A stretch of 64,000 bases of DNA from Kappaphycus alvarezii. Taxonomy: Eukaryota > Rhodophyta > Florideophyceae > Gigartinales > Solieriaceae. How positions within the stretch are numbered: the first letter of the stretch is position 1; each line of letters begins with the position of its first letter. The notes under the pieces were generated by a model that was not told the origin of the DNA, did not search any database, and was given only the letters and a program-made list of their open reading frames with translations. Location: positions 2,852,001-2,916,000 of the forward strand of contig NADL03000599.1 of NCBI GenBank assembly GCA_002205965.3, in the 5' to 3' direction. This document shows, piece by piece, positions 26,801 through 35,531 of the stretch. The position numbers and the translations under genes are program-made.

Positions 26801-28528
26801 TGAATAATTCCCTTGTGGGTAGACTCTCCGGAAGTAAACGTCAATTTCTTTCCTTTCACCTCGCTCATGAGGTCGGTGTTAATGAGCGCGCGGTACGCCC
26901 TGGCCTGAAGCTTGCCGATCTTAGTCTTCTGTGCACCCGAGTCAACGCATCCACCTTCGAACTCCTGCGAGGTTGGCTTACCCCAGGTGGATGTCACAAC
27001 GAGGATTTCATGAGGGTCTGAATCAACTTCAGGATATAGCTCCGGAAGTCCAGAGCACGGAGTATCAGATCTGTCCGAATCATATTCTCCTCTCAGGGCG
27101 GACTGGAAAATGTTGACATCATCGCGTTCGTCCTCCTCCTGTAAGTTTTCATCAACCATGCTATCGAGCTGCCCACAGAGTTCCGCTAGAACCATATGTA
27201 CTGCGTGCTTCTTCGAGTCCTTTTTCTTATAGTACTCGAGCTTCTCAGAAGCAGCCCTGGCGGCGTTCAATGAATTCTTGCAATCTTTGAGCATATGACC
27301 AGGATCACCGCAGTTGAAACATCCCGAAATTTCTAGATGCCTTGCACTTAAACGCGTTGGATTATGACGCCTTGGTCTCACATTCTTGGGATTGTCCATG
27401 TATCGGCCCTGCCCAGCGTAGTGGATACCCAGCTGCTCATCCGATAGGGAAGTCCTACTCACAGCGGCGTTGTCTCTTGCGAGGGCCAACCTGGTCCATT
27501 GTCGGGCTGTAATGCTGCTTCTAGTTCTCCATAAAGCATCTGGAAGCTGAGCTCATGTGTCGCCACTCAACTTAGGGGCCCACGCGACCAGGAGTATCCG
27601 ACTGTAGCGTTGCGGAGGAATTCGATCTTATAGGAATCACTTCTGTGAGACGCTTGCACCTGCCTGAATAGTTTGGTGATCAGCTTTTACACCTTAGCTA
27701 AAGCCATAGAAGTCTCCAGCCCGCTCCTGATGAACTCAGAAACTCCAAGTGTGTTGAGGTAGTTCTTCACACGAGTTTCGCGAATGGGAAAGTTATACTA
27801 GCGGTTTATCATCTCAACCGCTTGCTGAAACGTCTGCGCATACGTCTCTACCTCTGCAAGATAGAACCGTTTAGCGTCCTTGGACAAGAGATTGTGAAGA
27901 TACTGTAGCTTTTGTTGCGGACTTAAGCCGTAGTCTTTCGAAACCTGTGAGTACTCATCCACAAAATCCATCCATCATTCGCCGAGGTCCCCCGGGAACT
28001 TCTCATCAGAGTTTTGAGCCGCATGACAATGTTCTGGGCCAGCCTTATCTCGTTACTCCCATTGCCGCTGCCACTGTTCCCAGAATCGGTCGTTTCGATC
28101 ACGATCGTCCCTTGGTTATGCAGGTCGTATCTGACTTTCCGTATTGCAGCAACGAGGAGTTGAGCGGTCTGAACAGCGGCGTCACGGTCTTCAACATCGC
28201 CGTAGATCCCATGCACGAGCGTAAGGATTACTCCGCGTGAAGAATCCTGTTGGATATTTGCACCTCTGGCATTGAGGAAGTTTCTGAGTTCCACTCAGAC
28301 GGATGGGAGATCATAGATCTCTTTAGCGAACAGACCTGCGGGTGGGAACAATTCAGCAATAATTTCGTAGAGCTGTTCACCATGCGGTTCAGCATCTAAG
28401 GACCGCATTGTTATGATGAATCCCTTTTGGGTGCTTGTCAGGGAGGACAGTTCTTGATCAGAGATGGCCTTCATGAATGGCGGGATTTCGGTGGCCGTTT
28501 CTAATCGACCTTGGGATGTGGAGGACAT

Positions 28529-29065
28529 TTTGACTCCGCATTGGGTGGGCCGAAAGGCAACGGGGTGGAGGCTTTGCTGTACCAGGTGAAGAGGCGAGCT
28601 TCCAAAAAAACTTGTTGATTCCTTGATTCCTGACCATCAACGCCGAACTTCTGATCTTAGATTGAAAACGTAGGAGGGTACTCCGACCGTTAGCGGCCAG
28701 TCCCCTACTGGGGGAGGGTTCGGTTACTGACCCTTGGCACGGAGTCGTCCCCACTCCGGAGAAGGAGCCGTTTCAGCAGTCTTCCTCACACAGGCCCAGT
28801 GCAAGGTAGTTATCACTCTGTTTGGGATATCTCCCGGAGCTATCGAAGATAGCTGAAGCCCGGTCCTTACCATTAGGAGTTTCGACGCGACTTTCCATAA
28901 CGAGCCACAGCAACTAGGTCTGCACTAATCACGCCCTATTCGTTCCAAAAGATGTGTCAACTTCTAATACAGGAAGCAATAGCCACCAGCAGACCGAGCA
29001 CCAACAGCATCAAAAAACAAACAGTAGATTCAAGAACCACAAGCGACAATGACCACCACCAGCAC
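28529..29065 (-). other. Copia leader proximal part, no gene
   Basis: Sequence between the gag start and the minisatellite. Degenerate CA-rich repeat-like units begin around 28,970. An ACTCCGGAGAAGGAG-type inverted motif is near 28,755. I see no LTR here; the element's 5' LTR is at 32,036-33,884. Confidence 0.55.
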
Positions 29066-31895
29066 CGACAACAAACTACGTTCAACACAGAGACCAACAA
29101 TCAAAACAAGAGTAGCCACCAACAACAAACAACGTCCAACACAAGGACCAAAAACACAAAGCGGTAGCCACTAACAACAAACAATGTCCAACAAAGAAAC
29201 CAACAATCACAACAACAATAGCCACCAACAACAAACAACGTCCAACACAAGGACCAACAATCACCACAACAGCAGGCACGAACAACAAAAAACGTCCAAC
29301 ACAAGGACCAGCAGTCACAACAACAGCAGCCACCAACAACAAACAACTTCCAACACAGAGACCAACAATCACATCAATAGTAGCCACGAGCAACAAACAA
29401 CTTCCAACACAGAGACAAACAATCACAACAATAGTAGCCACTGACAACGAACAACGTCCAACATAAGGACTAACAATCACAACAACAGCAGCCACCAGAA
29501 ACGAACAACTTCCAACACAAGGACCAGCAGTCACAACAACAGTAGCCACTAACAACAAACAACTTCCAACACAAGGACCAACAATCACAACAACAGGAGC
29601 CACTAACAACAAACAACGTCCAACACAAGGACCAACAATCACCACAACAGCAGGCACGAACAACAAAAAACGTCCAACACAAGGACCAGCAGTCACAACA
29701 ACAGCAGCCACCAACAACAAACAACTTCCAACACAGAGACCAACAATCACATCAATAGTAGCCACGAGCAACAAACAACTTCCAACACAGAGACAAACAA
29801 TCACAACAATAGTAGCCACTGACAACGAACAACGTCCAACATAAGGACTAACAATCACAACAACAGCAGCCACCAGAAACGAACAACTTCCAACACAAGG
29901 ACCAGCAGTCACAACAACAGCAGCCACCAACAACAAAAAACGTCCAACACAGAGACCAACAATCACAACAACAGCAGCCACCAACAACAAACAACTTCCA
30001 ACACAGAGCCCAACAATCACAACAATAGTAGCCACTAACAACAAACAACGTCCAACACAGAGATCAACAATCACAACAACAGCAGCCACTAACAAGAAAC
30101 AACTTCCAACACAGAAACCAACAATCACAACAACAATAGCCACCAACAACAAACAACGTCCAACACAGAGACCAACAATCACAACAACAGTAGCCACTAA
30201 CAACAAACAACGTCCAACACAGAGGCCAACAATCACAACAATAGTAGCCACTAACAACAAACAACTTCCGACATAAGGACCAACAATCATAACAACAGCA
30301 GCCACCAACAAAAAAACGTCCGACACAAGGACCAGCAGTCACAACAACAGCAGCCACTAACAACAAACAACTTCCAACACAAGGACCAGCAGTCACAACA
30401 ACAATAGCCACCACAACAAACAGCTTCCAACACAGAGACCAACAATCACAACAACAATAGCCACTAACAACAAACAGCTTCCAACACAAGGACTAGCAGT
30501 CACAACAACAGCAGCCACTAACAACAAACAACTTCCGACATAAGGACCAACAATCATAACAACAGCAGCCACCAACAACAAAAAACGTCCGACACAAGGA
30601 CCAGCAGTCACAACAACAGCAGCCACTAACAACAAACAACTTCCAACACAAGGACCAGCAGTCACAACAACAATAGCCACCAACAACAAACAACGTCCAA
30701 CACAAGGACCAACAATCACCACAACAGCAGGCACGAACAACAAAAAACGTCCAACACAAGGACCAGCAGTCACAACAACAGCAGCCACCAACAACAAACA
30801 ACTTCCAACACAGAGCCCAACAATCACATCAATAGTAGCCACGAGCAACAAACAACTTCCAACACAGAGACAAACAATCACAACAATAGTAGCCACTGAC
30901 AACGAACAACGTCCAACATAAGGACTAACAATCACAACAACAGCAGCCACCAGAAACGAACAACTTCCAACACAAGGACCAGCAGTCACAACAACAGTAG
31001 CCACTAACAACAAACAACTTCCAACACAAGGACCAACAATCACAACAACAGGAGCCACTAACAACAAACAACGTCCAACACAAGGACCAACAATCACCAC
31101 AACAGCAGGCACCAACAACAAAAAACGTCCAACACAGAGACCAACAATCACAACAACAATAGCCAACCAACAAAAAACGTCCAACACAGAGACCAACAAT
31201 CACAACAACAGCAGCCACTAACAACAAACAACGTCCAACACAGAGACCAACAATCACAACAACAGCAGCCACCAACAACAAAAAACGTCCAACACAAGGA
31301 CCAGCAGTCACAACAACAGCAGCCACCAACAACAAAAAACGTCCAACACAGAGACCAACAATCACAACAACAGCAGCCACCAACAACAAACAACTTCCAA
31401 CACAGAGCCCAACAATCACAACAATAGTAGCCACTAACAACAAACAACTTCCAACACAGAGATCAACAATCACAACAACAGCAGCCACTAACAAGAAACA
31501 ACTTCCAACACAGAGACCAACAATCACAACAACAATAGCCACCAACAACAAACAACGTCCAACACAGAGACCAACAATCACAACAACAGCAGCCACTAAC
31601 AACAAACAACGTCCAACACAGAGACCAACAATCACAACAACAGCAGCCACCAACAACAAAAAACGTCCAACACAAGGACCAGCAGTCACAACAACAGCAG
31701 CCACCAACAACAAACAACTTCCAACACGAGGACCAGCAGTCACAACAACAGCAGCCAATAACAACAAACAACGTCCAACACAGAGACCAACAATCACAAC
31801 AACAGCAGCCACCAACAACAAACAACGTCCAACACAAGGACCAACAATCACAACAACAATAGACACCGTTAACAGACAAGTTCCAACACAGGGAT
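29066..31895. repeat. Minisatellite, 54-bp unit, about 52 copies
   Basis: The unit is CA-rich on the plus strand, roughly AACGTCCAACACAGAG followed by ACCAACAATCACAACAACAG and CAGCCACCAACAACAA. Variant positions (CGTCC/CTTCC, CACAGAG/CACAAGG, AACAATC/AGCAGTC) recur in ordered blocks. The landmark GCAGGCACG/C occurs at 29,280, 29,658, 30,735 and 31,113. Two of these gaps are exactly 378 bp (7 x 54), showing higher-order repeats. The unit length is a multiple of three and T is scarce on the plus strand, so long hydrophobic and Cys-rich minus-strand frames appear by necessity. The array lies inside the Copia leader. Confidence 0.95.
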
Positions 31896-31902
31896 GGTGT
31901 GC

Positions 31903-32005
31903 CATGGTTGAGGGGGGAGGGTGTGGGGATTGAGGGGGTTGGAGAGGGTGCGCAGTAGCTGAGGGGGGAAGAGAGTGTGCAGTGGTTGAGGGGGAAAGAG
32001 GGTAA
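31903..32005 (+). repeat. G-rich short tandem repeat
   Basis: Three to four imperfect units of the kind GTGCAGTGGTTGAGGGGG(A)AAGAGGG. Several runs of four or more G on the plus strand could form a quadruplex. It lies between the minisatellite and the Copia 5' LTR. Confidence 0.7.
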
Positions 32006-32203
32006 CGTGGATGGGTAAAGTAACTTATTAATTAGTGTCGTTCCCTTCGCAACGTTCGCAGACAGGCCTTCGACCGGCCTGTTTCTTCACGGGGCACTCT
32101 TTCCGTCGGCGGAACATAACGCGGCAAAGGAGTTCCACGAACGAAGCAACAGCTACTTGGGAGTAGTTCCAACCGCAGTCGGCCGAAAGAGCGGTCACAT
32201 TTA

Positions 32204-33771
32204 TAGTGGTGCTAAAAAGTATCGGACATTTTAACTTTTAAACATTCTCCATCAAAGAATGACCAAAGAAGGGGACTGGATTATCTGTGAAGAATTTTTA
32301 TACGCCAAGATCAATGGAGAAAAATGTTTTATAAAAGGTCTATTCATTTAAGAGATATGCAGGAAAATGTCCTGAAGGGTTGTTAAAAAGTATACATGCA
32401 ATTTGATTCAGCAACGTCCCATACAACAAGGGTTTTTTATTTCTGTTGTCTAACTCTTCCTAGTAGTCTATCTTGCGCCCCTCGTTTTTTTAATACCTCG
32501 ATACAGCGCTTCTGCATTGAGGCAGAGAGGTTCCCGAGCGTGTCTGCTGGCACTCTTACCTAGGCCTCAATAATCGCGGCTCGAAGGCTTTCAACATCAT
32601 CGAACTGCCTCTGAATAGCGTATACTCCCTCACAAGAATCCCCCAAAGATTCTCAATTGGGTTAAGGTCAGGGGAGTAGGCTGGCCAATCCATAGTTCTG
32701 ACTCCATTGTCATTTAAAAATTCCCTAACTGACAAAGCCTTGTGGCATGGGGCACATCCTGCATAAAAACCACGACACGGCGAAGATTCATATGCAAATG
32801 GAAAAAGGTAGTCATTCAATGTGTTCTGATATGACCACTGATTTTGCTTCCCTTGTAAAAATGCTAGCTCGCTCTTTTTCTTCCCCGCAAATGCTGCCCA
32901 AATCATAACGCTCTCCCCTCCTGCCTGCTTTTTCGAGAACCACTGCGGCTCAGTCCGTAGATCATGCCATTTACACGCGAGCCCATCCGTACCATCCAGG
33001 TTAAATTTTTTCTCGTCACTCCAGGCAACCATATCCCATTTTAACTGTTCCAAGTGACATAGTGTGAGGCCCATTCAATTCTCTTCTTAAAATTTTTCTC
33101 TTGCATAGCGGGTGATCTCTGAATTTTCTTGTAGGACAATTAAGGGGTTTCAGACAAGATTTGACGTACTCGGGCAGCCTTAATATTGAGCTGAAGTGAC
33201 TCGACCAGCTTTCCAGATCCCCTATTCCTTTGCCGGCCTCCCGAATCAATCTGCGACGAGCCGCATCACTGATTTTTTGGGCCATCCCGACCTTTTTTTG
33301 TCCCATATCGTTTGGGATCAGAAAGAAAGCTTTTCACGACGTGCCTTGAACGCCCAATGCGCCCTGTAATTTCTGTAATTGAGACGCAGTCGTGTTTGAA
33401 GGCCAGAATTTGGCCTTTCTCGAAATCAGTCAGATGGGTACCGCGAGGCATGATTTCTGATCGGTGCATCACCGGAGTGGGACCGAGGGGGGAAGGTCGC
33501 AAGTGTTGAAGCATTTGAAAGTACTCGGTTATCTTTGTGTTTGCTTTCTGTTGAGTATACCCGCCAAAAGATGAAGTGTATTTATACTTTTTAACACTCA
33601 TTGACTTTTTTAAACGTAAATTTCGAACGGCTTCTTTTTTAATAAACGGTTAGCTTCAATGCAATGCATGCATAAAATAACGTCTGGAAAATGTCTGTAT
33701 ATCCTTAACGTGTAAAGATTGATCCGTGTATACATAAAAATTAAGAAGTCCTATAACTTTTAGCACCACTG
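32204..33771 (-). mobile_element. Tc1/mariner-type DNA transposon in the Copia LTR
   Basis: The element is 1,568 bp and flanked by a TA duplication (32,202-32,203 and 33,772-33,773). The inverted termini read (C/T)AGTGGTGCTAAAA and continue imperfectly for about 30 bp (AGTATCGGACATTTT against GTTATAGGACTTCTT). The sister Copia LTR shows the empty site CACATTTATTATTCTCG. It carries one transposase gene on the minus strand. Confidence 0.93.
32437..33451 (-). pseudogene. Tc1-family transposase (DD34E), inactivated
   Basis: The start is taken at ATG 33,451 (MPRGTHLTDFEKGQILAFKH), the usual Tc1 beginning with a helix-turn-helix (ITEITGRIGRSRHVVKSFL). A second DNA-binding segment follows at 33,306-33,180. 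The catalytic part has WSDEKKFNLDGTDG (first Asp) near 33,020. The FMQD block (second Asp) is near 32,765-32,775 in the neighbouring frame. WPAYSPDLNPIENLWG (Glu) is near 32,650-32,690, with 34 residues between second Asp and Glu as in the DD34E class. Frame changes occur between the two DNA-binding parts, at the FMQD block and before the C terminus. The C-terminal piece (DDVESLRAAIIEA, an in-frame TAG, then VPADTLGNLSASMQKR) runs to a stop at 32,437. The gene is dead but only lightly worn. Confidence 0.88.
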
Positions 33772-33900
33772 TATTATTCTCGCCGCCGTCGTTAAACTCG
33801 AAATACTGTAATTCAATTACACCTAACGGCCTCGAAAAACGCAAGCGAGCAACACTGTAGTCTCCAGTCGCAACCATCTTCACAATTACCTGGTGTTGCA

Positions 33901-35531
33901 ACTCTACAGCATAATCAACAAACCATTCTAGCACCATCACATGGTTCTGCCGTCGCCTGGAGATTTCCTTAGTCTGGTGAAACCCGCAACATGATGGTTA
34001 AGTTTTTTGAATACATTAAATGATTTCCACCCCTTGGAGACTTTTGCATCTCCCGAGTACAGTACTGTAATGTTGTTGGTGTACTATACAGTATGGGCCG
34101 TGTGGTTAAACATGGTGCTGGGTATCATTCCTTCTCCCATTGGCCCTCGCAGTGGTAGCATTACAGTGAAATAAATCGGCCAAGATGCATACGCGAGACT
34201 GCATTTATTTGAAAGTGCGGTAAGTGGGGTTTGTATACTGTACTGTACTGCGGGAGATACAGTATGTGGGCTAATGAGTTGCTGAGCGGACTGGACTACA
34301 GTATCTTACACAAAATTTCCATGGAAAGAAAGGAGCCGTCGTCCACTAGTGCTTCCTGGCTAGTCACAATACTTTGGAGAAAATGGGACCTTCGTTTAAA
34401 GATCTACAGTATATTTGAAAATGGTAAGTAGGCCTCCTCATTGGCAGATGCTGCACTTGGATTTTTCCATAATCAAAAATATTCTCACTCGGTGAATATT
34501 CTCACCACGTCAGTACGATATTCCTGTTCTGTATCATAATCGCAGCAAGAAGGCTGTTGACAAAAAGGCAGCCACTCATTTTCCAGCTTGCTTTTCCCTT
34601 TCAAACCTCCAATGGGGGAAAATTTGGGTAGTTTTTTATTTGGAAAGTAATGTCATTTCTTGAGCAAATGATGGCATGCCGAAAATTCAGATTTGTGCTA
34701 ATTGCAATACTAATGCAGTAAAGTATTTATTGTTATTATTATTATTATTAACTCCTGCGTAGTCAGTCATTTTATCAATGTTTTGTAAATCTTTGAGCAA
34801 AAGTATAGAATACTGTACTACTTGTACTATTTGTACAGTATAACAAATAGTACAAATAGTACAGTATAGTACAGTACTACACAATTTCTCGAGACATTCA
34901 ACCCCTGCACGCTTTTTCCCCGAATCAATGAATGTACCGTCGAAACCACAGTATTGTGCGTACTGTACTGTACAGTGTTGCCACAACACAGAGCAGTGAA
35001 GTTCAGCTGGGGGGGAGGATGGTTCATTTACTGAAATGGGGATGCTTTGCGCAACCCCGCAAGGGTGGTTATGGGCCAGTAATGTAAGAAATCTGGCCCG
35101 TTCGGAACTGGTAGCGCGCGTTTAAACACTTCAAATTAATAAAATATTGCTGAAATTACAGAATGCTGTGTTAGTGATTGAGCCTCGCAGCTTACAGTTT
35201 CGTTTGGATTTGTACGGGACGATGCTCATCGGGTGTATTGCTACTTGAAAGCTAGCGGTGTCTTTATGATCACTCCATACAAATTAAATGTAGCAGACCG
35301 CCTCGAGCACATTGGCCATCAATGAATACTTGACCAATGTCTGGCCAACGTTCATGTGTGAATCTTTTCTCACTATTGTTAACACCCTTGTCAATCCCTC
35401 CTCATCCCCACACGCCTTCTTTCCTTCTCTTTCCTCATACCAGTACTGCCGTACATCCGCCCATCAAAGCCGATTCGCCCCTTCAACACAACATGACGAC
35501 CTGATTCGCATCTATCCTCTTAATTTCAACC
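33901..35531. other. Intergenic DNA with TACTGTA motifs and a large hairpin
   Basis: No gene is recognised. Repeated TACTGTA/TACAGTA motifs occur (34,233-34,250, 34,962-34,973 and others), with a TTA microsatellite at 34,732-34,751 and a long hairpin at 34,812-34,875. The last 170 bases before 35,532 are pyrimidine-rich and lead into the lipase start codon. Confidence 0.6.
34812..34875. repeat. Long imperfect inverted repeat (hairpin)
   Basis: The left arm 34,812-34,836 pairs with 34,850-34,875. The inner GTACTATTTGTAC/GTACAAATAGTAC part is perfect and the outer ACTGTACTA/TAGTACAGT part is perfect, with one small mismatch between them. The loop is 13 bases. It is built from the same ACTGTAC motif that is scattered through the window. 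Confidence 0.8.

Larger units (their letters stand above)
23537..33884 (-). mobile_element. Fossil Ty1/Copia LTR retrotransposon, nested in the gypsy 3' LTR
   Basis: Read on the minus strand: 5' LTR 33,884-32,036 (itself interrupted by a Tc1 element), a long leader with a minisatellite, gag from about 28,528, a CCHC zinc knuckle (CFNCGDPGHMLKDC) near 27,300, protease with DSGA near 26,935, integrase about 26.5-25.8 kb, reverse transcriptase about 25.5-24.7 kb with YVDD near 24,760, RNase H about 24.5-23.8 kb, and 3' LTR 23,815-23,537. Integrase before reverse transcriptase is diagnostic of Copia. Flanking 5-mers ATCAC and ATTAC form a near-perfect target duplication. The two 279-bp LTRs differ at about 24 positions by hand count (about 9 percent), younger than the gypsy host. 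Coding parts are broken at roughly half a dozen or more places. Confidence 0.9.
32036..33884 (-). repeat. Copia 5' LTR, interrupted by Tc1
   Basis: LTR sequence occupies 32,036-32,203 and 33,772-33,884 (the TA at one side being the Tc1 target duplicate). The intact sister LTR at 23,537-23,815 reads straight across the Tc1 insertion point. Confidence 0.88.
17987..33900 (+). mobile_element. Fossil Ty3/gypsy LTR retrotransposon, split by a nested Copia element
   Basis: Parts, left to right: 5' LTR 17,987-18,285; gag region with two zinc-knuckle-like Cys/His motifs near 19.1-19.2 kb; reverse transcriptase about 20.5-21.1 kb with a YIDD active site near 20,855; RNase H about 21.2-21.6 kb; integrase about 21.8-22.6 kb; polypurine tract just before 23,297; 3' LTR from 23,297. 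The RT-RNase H-integrase order defines Ty3/gypsy. The 3' LTR is interrupted at 23,536 by the Copia element and its last bases (matching CTGGTGTTGC of the 5' LTR) reappear at 33,890-33,900. The LTRs differ by many substitutions and large indels, so the element is old. The coding region is broken many times (well over ten). No matching target duplication was seen at the outer ends. Confidence 0.85.

Noticed and set aside
28960-31900. CRISPR-like array
   Set aside because: Units are contiguous with no unique spacers, variation is shared in blocks, and the setting is a eukaryotic retroelement.
29082-31905. Long hydrophobic or Cys/Trp-rich proteins of 270-410 residues on the minus strand, and Asn/Gln/Thr proteins on the plus strand
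   Set aside because: They are forced by a 54-bp CA-rich repeat lacking stop triplets. Several frames are open at once, so none is credible as a gene.
32036-33884. Solo Copia LTR with its own ATTAG/ATTAC target duplication
   Set aside because: Considered first, because the immediate flanks match at four of five bases. The gypsy LTR tail found at 33,890-33,900 and the correct orientation and position relative to the Copia coding region show it is the 5' LTR of the same element.
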